This document shows positions 24,368 to 34,236 of a stretch of DNA of 64,000 bases, in pieces. The DNA comes from Alitta virens (lineage: Eukaryota > Annelida > Polychaeta > Phyllodocida > Nereididae). The notes beneath the pieces are model-generated. The model saw only the letters and a list, made by a program, of their open reading frames with translations, was not told the DNA's origin and searched no databases. The translations under genes were made by a program, and so were the position numbers. The stretch's first letter is position 1. Every line of letters begins with the position of its first letter. The stretch covers positions 34,545,250 to 34,609,249 of the forward strand of contig OW028579.1 in assembly GCA_932294295.1 (NCBI GenBank), written 5' to 3'.

Positions 24368-24829
24368 ATGGCTGATAATGCGAAGTATTACTCGTTTAAT
24401 AAGGGTGTAGATTACGATATTCTACTAAAACATTTCAAAGGTCAAGCAGATGGTTCGGTAGCACCATATCTTACTAGCTCACGTTTTCATAACAAAAGAA
24501 CGTACGCTAATTCACACACACGTCGTATAATTATTGTTAATAAGCCGAAAACTAATACTAAGACTACAAACGAGAAAGATATAAGTACTGGCGACGTTAT
24601 TGACCCTACAGAGGCGCAACGTCGTAGGGCGTTGAATGAATTAGAAGTAGCAGCTACTAATATAACTACTGAACAGAAGACTCATCCTAATCACACGGTT
24701 TTGAGTAGAGCTAATAGTAAGACATACCATAAGAGGCACATAGTATATAGGACACCTGCAGAAAAGAGAAAAAGAGTGAAGAAGACCGTTGATAAGGTTA
24801 TACAACGTACGAAGGACGTGTTTGATTAA
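24368..24829 (+). CDS. Basic protein of the capsid cluster, possible virion core or minor protein
   Basis: 153 aa, strongly basic, especially at the C-terminus (EKRKRVKKTVDKVIQR), which could serve as nuclear localisation and DNA-binding sequence. No domain recognised. It lies between penton-like and major capsid genes, with 32 bp upstream and 10 bp downstream, so it is probably expressed with them. Position and charge suggest a DNA-packaging or internal capsid protein, as other Polintons have uncharacterised genes here. That role is inferred. Confidence 0.7.
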   Translation: MADNAKYYSFNKGVDYDILLKHFKGQADGSVAPYLTSSRFHNKRTYANSHTRRIIIVNKPKTNTKTTNEKDISTGDVIDPTEAQRRRALNELEVAATNITTEQKTHPNHTVLSRANSKTYHKRHIVYRTPAEKRKRVKKTVDKVIQRTKDVFD

Positions 24830-24839
24830 TATACTAACC

Positions 24840-26264
24840 ATGAGTCAGGAAGTGTTAGAGGATGCCTATATAGGTTATTCCGAAGAATTAGCTATTTTCC
24901 AGAAACCTATCCAGAATGTTGGTATCAAGAATACCCATATAACAACATTCTATCCTGTGAACGATTTTTCAACACAAGGCGTTATTCAGTTCCAAGTGAA
25001 CAATAACAGTAGTAACTATTTAGATTTACGTAGAACAAGGCTTAATATTACATGCAAAATAGTACAGCAGAATGGGGGCAAGATCGAACCTGTCACTGTA
25101 GCAGGTAATAGATCAAAACGCTCTAAAGATACCGAAGACACAAGCACTGCAGCTAGCACTACAGCTACAACAACAACAACAACAACTAAGGCCGAGGCTT
25201 CTGTTGGCGTTGTTAACAATTTTATGCATTCAATGTTCAGTCGTGTTGACGTATCCCTGCAGAACAAAGTGTTAACACACTCTGATGAATCATACCCCTA
25301 CTTAGCTTACTTCAAGGCTTTACTACATACAAACAGTGAGCTGAAAGAAACAACATTACAGATGGGGATGTTTTACAAAGATACACCAGGGAAGTTAGGG
25401 GATCCTAATTGGCAGTTGGGTGATAACAAAGGGTTGAAACAACGATCCAGCTACTTTGCTAACTCACGTGAAGTTGATATGTCTGGACATCTGTATTGTG
25501 ATGTTTTAGACATATATAAGTTTGTTCCTAATGGTGTGAGTTTAGGTATAACATTATATCCTAGCACACCGGAGTTTTGCTTAATGGCTCCAGAGGTAAC
25601 AGTAGGTAGTTACAAAGTACAGATTACTAGAGCTTCTCTGAGTGTTTCAATGATAGAAGTAATTCCTGAAATTTTGGTTTCGCATGCAGAAATAATGGTG
25701 AATAAGCCTGCCATCTTCCCCTACATTAAAACAGAAGTAAAAAAATTTACACTGGGTAAGGGGCAATTTTCATGTAGAATTAATGATCCATTCACAGGCC
25801 GTGTACCATGCGAGCTGGTTTGTGGTCTTGTTACTGATGTAGGTAACCATGGTACGTTGTTCACCAATCCTTTCATGTTTGAGCACACATCACTCAACTT
25901 TATTCAAGTCACTGTGGACGGGCATGATTTAGGTCAAGGTCCTATCATGCCAGTATATAAAAGCAAGCCTGAGGCAAGTTCATACATTGATGCATACAAA
26001 ACTCTTTGCGGTATAGAGTATGGTGACCATTTTAATCCTCTCAGTCGTGAGGAGTACATGCAAGGTTACACATTCTATAGATTTGTTGCTGGCTCACAAT
26101 GCGATTCTAATAATGATGATATACTCCCCTTGAAACGCTCAGGTAATTTACGCATTAGTTTAAGGTTCTCTAATGCTCTGCCCGAACCAACAACACTAAT
26201 TGTGTTTGCAAAGTTCCCTGCCTCAGTTATGATTGATAAATATCGCGGTGTAACTGATTTATAG
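24840..26264 (+). CDS. MCP: Major capsid protein (double jelly roll)
   Basis: 474 aa from the ATG at 24840. The frame is open further upstream from 24789 but that part overlaps the preceding gene. Family-typical features include FSTQGVIQFQVNNNSSNYLDL..T.LN near the start and VNNFMHSMFSRVDVSLQNKV....YPYLAYFKALL in the first jelly roll. A low-complexity Thr/Ala insert (about residues 97-117) probably forms a surface loop. The protein should assemble hexon-like capsomers with pseudo-hexagonal symmetry. It is followed after only 7 bp by the packaging ATPase. No frameshift or stop. Confidence 0.88.
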   Translation: MSQEVLEDAYIGYSEELAIFQKPIQNVGIKNTHITTFYPVNDFSTQGVIQFQVNNNSSNYLDLRRTRLNITCKIVQQNGGKIEPVTVAGNRSKRSKDTEDTSTAASTTATTTTTTTKAEASVGVVNNFMHSMFSRVDVSLQNKVLTHSDESYPYLAYFKALLHTNSELKETTLQMGMFYKDTPGKLGDPNWQLGDNKGLKQRSSYFANSREVDMSGHLYCDVLDIYKFVPNGVSLGITLYPSTPEFCLMAPEVTVGSYKVQITRASLSVSMIEVIPEILVSHAEIMVNKPAIFPYIKTEVKKFTLGKGQFSCRINDPFTGRVPCELVCGLVTDVGNHGTLFTNPFMFEHTSLNFIQVTVDGHDLGQGPIMPVYKSKPEASSYIDAYKTLCGIEYGDHFNPLSREEYMQGYTFYRFVAGSQCDSNNDDILPLKRSGNLRISLRFSNALPEPTTLIVFAKFPASVMIDKYRGVTDL

Positions 26265-26271
26265 TTAGTTG

Positions 26272-26982
26272 ATGCAAAGTTGTTACATGTACAACATCAT
26301 GACGGAACAAGAGAATATATGTTTAATACCTTTTAAGCTCCCTCAAAATATATCAGTGCAAGGATCCACACAAGCAGGAAAAACGGAATTTGTCAAACGT
26401 TTACTCCTAAATTATAAGACTATGTTCACGCCTCAAGTTAATAAGATTATATATGTATATACGGTATGGCGGGACAAATTTGATCATTTGGAACACGCCT
26501 TGAATGATATAATAGAGTTTAGAAAAGATATACCGTCGAAAGAGTATTTAACAGGCCTGTGGGAGGCAACCAGAGCCCCCAGTTTACTTGTTCTTGACGA
26601 CCAAATGAGCAATTTAAGTGACAGTCGCCAGGGTGCACATGTAGCTGAAATAGTGTGTGTTCTCAGACATCATTGTCATGTGTCATGCATTATAACACTA
26701 CAAGATATGTTTTATGAAAGTAAAGCTGCTCGATTAATCAGTAGAAACTCGCACTGTATCTGTCTATTTCGTAACCATAGGAATGGCAGGCAGGTGTCAG
26801 CATTAGCAAGCCAGGTTTTACCGGGTCAAACAAAATATTTTATGGATAGTTATGAACGTGCTACTAAGCGTAACTATGGTTATCTAATAATCGATTTATC
26901 ATCTAATGTTGATGACAGGTATAAATTGCGTTCTAATATCTTTCCAGGTGAGGAAACAGTTGTGTTTCTACCGCAGTCATGA
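26272..26982 (+). CDS. Genome-packaging ATPase (FtsK/HerA type)
   Basis: 236 aa from the first ATG. Walker A is GSTQAGKT (residues 31-38). Walker B is LLVLDDQM (105-112), followed by a sensor-like region (CIITLQDMF) and a conserved SRNSHCICLFRN stretch. These are the marks of the A32-like packaging ATPases of Polintons, virophages and adenovirus-like viruses. The small size is normal for the family. A second in-frame ATG at residue 10 could be the start instead. The stop overlaps the next start (ATGA). It would pump element DNA into a procapsid. Confidence 0.92.
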   Translation: MQSCYMYNIMTEQENICLIPFKLPQNISVQGSTQAGKTEFVKRLLLNYKTMFTPQVNKIIYVYTVWRDKFDHLEHALNDIIEFRKDIPSKEYLTGLWEATRAPSLLVLDDQMSNLSDSRQGAHVAEIVCVLRHHCHVSCIITLQDMFYESKAARLISRNSHCICLFRNHRNGRQVSALASQVLPGQTKYFMDSYERATKRNYGYLIIDLSSNVDDRYKLRSNIFPGEETVVFLPQS

Positions 26983-27305
26983 AACTGATTAAAGAAAACA
27001 TGATATTCTTAAAGGCTGTAGCATCGCTTAACAAGGACCAAGTTAAAGCTCTGTTGTCACATGTAAACAAAGAACAGATCCTGGCAGTAGCAGAAATAGC
27101 TAGAAATATACTTACAGGTGTTGTAACACTTCCTCATAAGTATAAAAGATCCCTAAAGTTATACAAACGCGTCATTAGAGAATTATCTAACAACGAGGTA
27201 ACACTTAACACTAAGAGATATTTAATATATAGTAAAGCTGAAGTTGTATCTCTATTGATAAAGAGCATACTGACTAAACTTGTAACAGTTGTTGGTCATG
27301 GCTGA
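26979..27305 (+). CDS. Small helical Polinton protein
   Basis: 108 aa, predicted mostly helical: KAVASLNKDQVKALLSHVNKEQILAVAEIARNIL, then a basic YKRSLKLYKRVIRELSN and a hydrophobic end. The Q...LAVAEIARN.L.G signature with K(R)SL..YK..IREL occurs in a short gene next to the ATPase in many Polintons and adintoviruses. It is presumably a virion core or assembly factor; the function is unproven. It overlaps the ATPase stop, and the following gene starts inside its last codons. Confidence 0.75.
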   Translation: MKLIKENMIFLKAVASLNKDQVKALLSHVNKEQILAVAEIARNILTGVVTLPHKYKRSLKLYKRVIRELSNNEVTLNTKRYLIYSKAEVVSLLIKSILTKLVTVVGHG

Positions 27306-27657
27306 GGAAAATGTTGTTATACCTAGAGACAGGTACAACAGAATGTTGGAACAGTTAAAAAATAGTAAAGATGATAAACTAACACAACAGGTAGATAACA
27401 CTACCGACATTAAACCTGTTGACCTTGCAACACCAGCGCCTGATAACGATAAAGTTGTACATACAGTAAGAACAAAGGATGACATCGTTCTTAAAGAGAG
27501 CCACCACCCTCCTGGTCTTAAACATGACGATATAGATATATTTATGAAAAGAATTGCTAAACAAAAATCTAGAAAGAATACAAAGTTGACAACACATGCA
27601 AAGCATAAGACCAGAAAGTCCAAACTTAAAGCAAACTGGATCAGTATTTCTAAATGA
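27298..27657 (+). CDS. Small conserved Polinton protein, C-terminal basic tail
   Basis: 119 aa from the ATG at 27298, which overlaps the end of the preceding ORF. The N-terminus (VVIPRDRYNRMLEQL) resembles the ..VP...Y..LL start of a short adintovirus/Polinton protein encoded at this place. The tail is rich in Lys/Arg (KKRIAKQKSRKNTK-like), suggesting nucleic-acid binding. Probably the last gene of the virion block. Function unknown. Confidence 0.65.
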   Translation: MAEENVVIPRDRYNRMLEQLKNSKDDKLTQQVDNTTDIKPVDLATPAPDNDKVVHTVRTKDDIVLKESHHPPGLKHDDIDIFMKRIAKQKSRKNTKLTTHAKHKTRKSKLKANWISISK

Positions 27658-27811
27658 TAGTGATGCATTAGGTTTGACATAACAATGGATGGTTATTTAA
27701 GGACATAATCAGTAGTCCTAGGATACCGTTATATACGGAGTGTGTGATGATAGTTACAACAGATATATGTGAACTCCATACATATCAGCTTAATAATGAT
27801 AGTTGAAGGAG

Positions 27812-27819
27812 TATATAAA
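27812..27819 (+). promoter_or_regulatory. Candidate TATA box of the PC4-like gene
   Basis: TATATAAA-type sequence about 95 bp before the ATG at 27914, inside a 256-bp gene-free gap after the virion cluster. It would allow separate expression of this gene. Confidence 0.4.
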
Positions 27820-27913
27820 GACTTAGTGAGTGCAAACATTTACACACTTGTTCTAAGAGCGTTACATCCTATTATCAGAGATTATCGCACAGACTGCTTC
27901 CCTACTCAACACG

Positions 27914-28858
27914 ATGGCAACCTGCACACCAATTCGAAAATATTATAACCTGGGTGGCACTCAGGTGAAGGGCGTGTTTCTGTGGTACAGGGAGATCAGC
28001 TCTAGGAAGTTCTTGACTCTCCAGAGATATAAAGGGAAGGTGTCTCTGCACATCAGAGTTTACACAATCGACGACCAGGATTATTGCCTTATTCCCACAA
28101 AAAAAGGCGTAATGCTAGACAAGCAGCAATCAAGGGATCTGATGGCCTCGATGCATAACTTGGCTACATTTATAGGAGTCGTAAGTAATTTATAATATTA
28201 TCTATAATACGCCAGACTGTCTATATAATAAGAGACTACGTATATGTATTGTATTAATACTATCTATAATAAGAGACTGTAAATATTGATTTGTAAGTAT
28301 ATATGTCTCATTATTATGCAGGTTACACCGGGCGGTCAGACATCTCCCCCCGACGATACTGCTGATGGATCCCTTGCAATTGACGCCATGGTTGACGATG
28401 TAGAGTGGTGCATGGATGGTCGTGAGTCGTTTGCTGATCATTCAGATGTAGATGAGTACTCTCAGCACATTTTTAAGGTGCACGTTGGCAAGAACGTTCA
28501 CTGCAGAGCCAAGAAGGCATCCAATACGATCGACATAAGACATAGTTTCTTCCGCAACATGTCAACAACTTCTGAGCACCCAACGCAAAGAGGAATTAAA
28601 CTAACTAAATATGAATTCACAAAACTTCTTGGGTTTCTTCCACAATTGGAGACAAAATGGAGCGGGTTAGCTGACTTAGCAGCTTGCTACACCACTCACA
28701 CAACGCACGATAACCTCCAGGCCTGTCACCACTGCACTCCTAAGCCCTTACCGCCTAGACCTCTACATGCACGTTCTAACATCAACACTGGAATGCAAGA
28801 CCCCCAGCCCTCAACTTCAACAGCAACAACGACTGATAGGGAACCCATGATTCAATAA
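27914..28858 (+). CDS. Two-exon protein with two PC4-like ssDNA-binding domains
   Basis: Exons 27914-28180 and 28322-28858. The intron of 141 bp has donor GTAAGT and acceptor TTATTATGCAG, both in phase 0, giving 267 aa. Domain 1 (residues about 10-86) follows the PC4/p15 plan: LGG start, FLTLQRYKGKVSLHIRVY, PTKKGVMLDKQQ..L, closing helix. Domain 2 (about 138-203) repeats it: KVHVGKN, NTIDIRHSF, PTQRGIKLTKYEFTKLL. An acidic linker joins them, and the C-terminus is Pro/Ser/Thr-rich. PC4-fold proteins bind ssDNA and act in transcription or replication. Here a replication SSB-like or late-transcription role is inferred. Unspliced, the first exon would still give a one-domain 93-aa protein. Confidence 0.72.
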
Positions 28859-28859
28859 A
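28854..28859 (+). terminator. Polyadenylation signal overlapping the stop codon
   Basis: AATAAA contains the TAA stop of the PC4-like gene. Confidence 0.55.
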
Positions 28860-29258
28860 ATGTATCAACAGTGGGGTTTACATGTATCGGTTATTAAGAC
28901 ACAACTCCTAGTTATATAGACTACTAGTACATATTAACGTGTTATAATCTACCGTTATACCTCATCGAGCTATATAACCAATACTAATTATATATTGCTA
29001 TGCTTATATTCTTCATGTACTACTGCAATACAATCTTGCTAGACTATTCATATATTCGTGACATTATATCACCTTTACTACTATGTTACAATGTTCAATT
29101 CGTTATATATTACCTATGTTATGTTACAATGTACTCCTATATTTAATAAATAAACTCGTCAGTACATTCTGTGGGTTATACCCCTTCATTTTCGCCAGTA
29201 TGTTATGATCATACATATGCTCTACATAATAGTAATACTAGTCATTACTATCAATATA

Positions 29259-29317
<59 letters not shown>

Positions 29318-29416
29318 CCCCCTCAGGGGTCTCTCGTTAAAATATATATCTACTTTATGAGAGCAATTAATTTTATTACTTTCACCGGTATACATATATA
29401 TAGAGGAGCGTGAACC
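28860..29416. other. AT-rich Polinton spacer with TA microsatellite
   Basis: No gene. (TA)n runs at about 29262-29315. AATAAATAAA near 29144-29153 may be a second poly(A) signal. Confidence 0.6.
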
Positions 29417-30234
29417 ATGCCTATATACAGATATCATCTTAGTACTACTGCACTTCACACAATGGAAGTATTGAGAGATTACGCTGATATATTGATCAAC
29501 AAGATTAATACAAACGAGATATGTATGATACTACGTTGCGAAGGTTTACTTAAAGATTCTGATCTAATCGTTATCAGATCTAAACAAACACAATTCGATA
29601 AGACGAAAACGCTGTTAAACACCTTGTATGCACGCAAGAGCTACAAAGGTACAGCATTATTATTCAAGTATCTACAGCGAGAGTATGAGGCTGTTGCTAA
29701 CACAATTCCTGAACTAATAGGAGGTAGCCGCACAAGTCTAGCCATCAATACAGCGGTAACACTCTGCGTTATGTGCACAGACGGCGATGTAACTATCCAG
29801 CTGACAGATAATCAGGTAAGTTGATATTATACATGCGCACTCCTTACACATTCACGCATATATATGTACTATATTAACTGAGCAGTATTTGTATACATCT
29901 TAGTTATATAACAGTATTCTCATTTGTTTAGGATGACATCCTCAAGGAAGAGTTGGCAGTGACATTACCGTTACAACAATTCGTGAACATGGTGTACTAT
30001 ATACCAACTTTAGCGTTCGGAGAAATCGATACAACTGTACATTTGGGGGGCTTTTTCTATCTGGTTAAAAAAGGATGTGCTACAGAGGTATGCAAGATCA
30101 CGAAGAATACCATTAAGGATGAAAAAGTGACCTTAACTAACGAGGACATGCAGACTATTGATGTTTTGTTAGAACATGTTGAACACGCCGCGCCTGAGAT
30201 GTCCCTGCTAACACCTTATTTTTGCTACATATAG
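29417..30234 (+). CDS. CARD-domain (death-fold) protein, two exons
   Basis: Exons 29417-29815 and 29932-30234, 116-bp intron (CAG|GTAAGT ... TTTGTTTAG|G), phase 0, 233 aa. Residues about 10-100 match the six-helix CARD pattern: LRDYADILINKI, ICMILRCEGLLKDSDLIVI, FDKTKTLLNTLYARKSYKGTALLFKYL. These carry the usual leucines and the 'gll..D...I' turn. Exon 2 ends in a beta-rich part (VHLGGFFYLVKKG...VTLTNEDMQTIDVLL) that may be a diverged PC4-like fold. CARDs mediate homotypic contacts in apoptosis and inflammasome signalling, so a decoy or host-signalling role is plausible but inferred. The gene stands alone between AT-rich spacers. A DED or plain helical bundle is the alternative. Confidence 0.65.
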
Positions 30235-30347
30235 TTAATATCATGATAAAGAATAAGGCGAATCATTGTCTGCTCTTTTATAACGTTTAATATGTAGTAA
30301 TACATAGTATAACAATGTATATGTGCATATATATATTTATACACTGT

Positions 30348-30353
30348 AATAAA
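30348..30353 (+). terminator. Polyadenylation signal of the CARD gene
   Basis: AATAAA 114 bp after the stop codon, in the convergent intergenic region. Confidence 0.5.
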
Positions 30354-30751
30354 GATACATAATCCATAATAAAACAATTTGAAATATTACTACAGTTTTA
30401 ATAATCGTTATCTGTCATGACATAGTGTTAACAGTATACATTACATATATATCGGAGGCGTTACAATAATGCTACACAATATAATCATGCAGTAACAGTG
30501 CATAACACATTACTACAGTCATGTCATACTACTAATAGTAATATATTACATAGTATAAGCATTTAAGTAATGCAGCTGTCTACACAATAATGCTACACAG
30601 TATAATCATGTAATGAAACAGTTGGTAAAGCATTACTACATTTGCAATACAAATAGTACACGTATCTGTCAGAGACAGTTAATAGTAAACATGATGCAGT
30701 TAAGCTTATGATCACACAATAGTAACGTGTTTACATACATTCGTAGATGAT

Positions 30752-31061
30752 CTCTCACAATATTTAAGCTACAGATATCAGTGGACGGTAATAGAACAGT
30801 TGAACAATACATATATATCGCTATTACATACTAATATAAAGTAAACAATATTTATAACTATGCGCCAGTGTTCAAGAGTTGGTGTAATAATGTTAATCGT
30901 TGCAGGCTGCGTGCTCTCACAATATTTAAGCTACAGATATCAGTGGACGGTAATAGAACAGTTGAACAATACATATATATCGCTATTACATACTAATATA
31001 AAGTAAACATATTATAACTATGCGCCAGTGTTCAAGAGTTGGGGTAATAATGTTAATCGTT
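30752..31061. repeat. Direct repeat, two copies of about 150 bp, 162-bp period
   Basis: CTCTCACAATATTTAAGCTA through GTAATAATGTTAATCGT occurs at 30752-30901 and again at 30914-31061, nearly identical. It lies in the gene-free zone (30235-31146) where plus and minus transcription units of the Polinton converge. Confidence 0.85.
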
Positions 31062-31146
31062 ACGTCTCCCCGTAATCGTAAGTTTAGATAGCAAATACAT
31101 TGGTCATGTTAATGACCACAGTGATCATAACAGCGATGGTACATGT

Positions 31147-32339
31147 CTAGACAGGTGTACACTTGCCACTGTAGCTTCGTAATTTTGACCTGTACAGCGA
31201 AGGTGATTCGTCGTCTGAGGTGTTGGGGTACGACAACCTCACCTTCACATTGGTCATAGATCCATGGGTCGTTGTTTTTGGGGTTTTGCTTAAGAGACAA
31301 TCATCACAAGTGGCGACTGCACCTTGAAGAGTGTCAACGGCTGGAGGCGTGCTGGCAGGGGCGGAATTCAGGGGGACAACAGCGCAGGCGATATTCACGG
31401 GGCAAACAGCTCCATCCACGGGGGTCAAGTGGTCGCATGTGCTACAAGAGAGAGTGTACAGCATATATAGATAGTAACAATAAGCTCATCAGTAGTGCAA
31501 ATGTACAAATGTACCGTATACAGGGTATAAGCCATAGATATAGTACTACAATTGTATACCTTGTGCTGTCAGATGTAGTACTACTACCACGGCGTAATCT
31601 GTTGTGTGCCCCTGCAAGGGTATGGTGGGCCATGCTGACCACCCCCGTTAGTACAGCTGTACCAGTCGCAGGATCCCTCTGAAAAGACGGATAAAACGTT
31701 ATAAGTACTGTAGCAACAGAAGGAGTACAACGGCGTAGCTAAATGACACAGTCTTGCAGATGGAACATGCTTAGCGAGTAGTATAGCGTAGAATGACAGT
31801 AGTACGGACTTATAGATATAATAGATTACGAGGGTTCAATCATGAGGTGTACAATACAGATATATGTAATAATAACGTACCTTATATATCCAAATACCAA
31901 CACCGGTTGATACAAGCAGTAATAACACTGCAGCAACTGTAGAAACAACAACTGCAGCTGTGGTAGGATGGTTAACCACTCTATTGTGTTGGCCGTCATG
32001 CGATCCAAGGTTAAATGCACCTAGACCCTGGTTCTGCATATCCTTGTTAACGGCCCGTTTGCATACAACCTGGGCAGAAACATCATGTGTAGGTGGCGTG
32101 CGCGAATGGCAATAAAGAGTTCCCGTCATATCGACAAAAGATAGCATGCTGTATTCCATCGCCGAGAATTCTTCAATTGGTACTTGAACCAGAGATGGTG
32201 ATTTCGTGCAGTCTGCCCTGATACTCGTACCATCGTTTACCACTTTACATAAGCACAGCCGGTTAGCACATATGTACCTGTAGCCATCGCACCATGTCAA
32301 TAAGGCTAGGCTTAGCAGATAAAACATAAAGCGTTGCAT
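31147..32339 (-). CDS. Type I membrane protein 1 (three exons)
   Basis: Exons (minus strand) 32339-31881, 31678-31560, 31441-31147. Donors are GTACGT and GTATAC, acceptors TTTTCAG and TCTTGTAG, and the frame closes at 290 aa. Signal peptide about 1-19; ectodomain with Cys 24, 29, 31, 44, 77 and 93; transmembrane helix about 128-152. The intron directly follows the membrane helix. The cytoplasmic tail is Thr/Pro-rich with CDDC and CSTC pairs (one residue created at a splice junction). The ectodomain reads like a small LRR-cap module: C.C....G..I.ADCT......VP. Its cysteine plan and first-tail-intron position match the next gene, so they are tandem paralogues. Role unknown; surface or host-interaction protein is inferred. 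Confidence 0.68.
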
Positions 32340-33452
32340 ATTTCCTGTCTTACTCCTTGAACTGTTTAGAACAAACTGAGCAGAAGTTCTAGACTGTGAG
32401 GGGGGTCATTATGTAATTACCCCCCTCTGCGATTTTATTATATAATTAGCAACCACCCCTTTGACTCCTTAACAGAGGTGCCAACAATATTAGGTAATTA
32501 ACAGGGTGGTGTCAACTATTTGGGGGTAACGCTAGGAGCTGTAAACACTGAGATGCTAACTGTTTAAACAGTACCCCACCCTATGGGGTCCATTGTTCAT
32601 GAACAATAGCTAGCTATATTCCATAGAATACAGTGTGTAGGATTATGCTATCAATTACCTATGATGCTGCTTATATGTTATTAGTATATATCTCAGATAT
32701 TGCCAAGTTGTTACTATTATGAGTTCTGTTGCACAATGTATGATATACGTTCACACGTACTATATATATATATATATTAATGTATGATACATTAACATGT
32801 ACTGTGATAATATATGAGTGTGGCTTGCTTCTATGTGTTAGAATCGAGGTGTCATACTGATGAGCAGTGGATAACACACTCTAACTGCAGGGTTATTATA
32901 ATAACTGAATCTGGCCAGTACAATGTGCTATACACTGTAGAAGTAGTGATTGTTAATGCGCATGTCTGAGATATATGATAATAGTATAATAAACGTACAA
33001 CACAAGTGTCATTGTGGTCAAATAACTTTATATACTTAGTATAGCAATATATGCAATGAGACATTACACGTGTAGACATGAGAGTTTATGAATAACAGGT
33101 ATATAGCATCTATACATTGTGTACAGTATAACATAACCCTCCCTAATAAACATGTAATATTTAGAGCAGATATATCGTGTATAATGTACAGTATAATAAT
33201 AATAATAGTACTCGGATATCTGTTAAAGTTATGTACGAATCATTATATAATTGTGCAATCAGTGTATGAATAACAGGTATAGCATCTATATATTGAGCAG
33301 ATATATCATGTATAATAGTATTCAGATATCTGTTAAAAGTTATGTATGACATTATATAAAGTGTGCAAATCAGTTTTTACGGACATTATCGAGTATTACG
33401 ATTATATATATATATATATATATTGTATATGTATACGTAGTGTACGCTACAC
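32340..33452. other. Spacer between the two membrane-protein genes
   Basis: AT-rich, gene-free. TATATAA on the minus strand at about 32435-32445 lies about 100 bp upstream of membrane protein 1 and could be its TATA box. A partial duplication (TAACAGGTATAGCATCTATA.. / CAGATATATC.TGTATAAT) lies at 33093-33345. The small ORFs here are AT-rich noise. Confidence 0.5.
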
Positions 33453-34236
33453 TTACGCTTCTTGTGAGACCGTCATAGCAGTATCTAATTGGATCCGCAG
33501 TCTTGCGCTCCTGAGACGTCGTCCGAATGCAGCTATTATTATACCAACCTGTAATGAAGTGATTTAAGCGTTAATATGAGAGACGATTACACAGTAATCG
33601 TATGAACTAATAGCATGTATACGTACCTTGAGTATAATGTATATCAAGACAATGCATGACACACTAAACTGGAAGACGTTAACCGCGTTTATGGTCTTAC
33701 TAGACCAGTAATATATGGCACTGGGTCGACTAGGTGCAGCGCTAGTAGAGTGTACTATGGTGTTGTAAACATTCCTCGTAAACATCGTAATCTCTGAAAC
33801 GCTCTGGGCACTTGTGTGTACAACCTGTATGTTACTCATAGCACCTGTAGATACCTCTGAAACATAATAATAGTATTGATTAAGGATGTATAGGATATAA
33901 TAATATAATAATGTGTGCAATATATCTACGTTACTCACCTGAAGCTCTGTCTAAGCATAGGATTGTTTTGTTGTGTACAGTTGTCCTTACTGTTGCATTA
34001 CGACAGAACACAGTGCCAGACATGTCGATTGATGTCATAAGCTGTAGAATATCCATTGCGAATGAGGGGAGTTGCTGAAGCCATGAATGTTTGGTACAAT
34101 CCGCTTGAATGAGCTGTCCATCTTCAAATGTTGTGCATGTACATACACCAAAATGATCCAAAGGTTTATAAGATCCACACAGTATATTACCGCTAATGAT
34201 AAGTGGTATGTAGAGAGCTACAGCATAGAACAGCAT
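33453..34236 (-). CDS. Type I membrane protein 2 (three exons), paralogue of protein 1
   Basis: Exons (minus strand) 34236-33939, 33856-33627, 33548-33453. Donors are GTGAGT and GTACGT, acceptors GTTTCAG and ATTACAG, giving 207 aa. Signal peptide about 1-18; Cys 20, 32, 34, 47, 78 and 94 reproduce the CxC-x12-C-x30/32-C-x15-C plan of protein 1. N-glycosylation sequons are RNAT and HNKT. The membrane helix (VFQFSVSCIVLIYIILK then VGIIIAAFG) is split by a phase-0 intron after Lys, close to the place used in protein 1. The short tail is basic (GRRLRSARLR). GTAAGT overlaps the stop region (GCGTAAGTG), so a further alternative exon is possible. Confidence 0.65.

Noticed and set aside
25016..25267. 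Minus-strand ORF rich in Val
   Set aside because: Antisense shadow of the Thr/Ala-rich loop of the major capsid gene.
32671..33352. Several 60-75 codon ORFs between the membrane-protein genes
   Set aside because: Rich in Tyr/Ile from TA-rich DNA, on both strands, no signal or domain.
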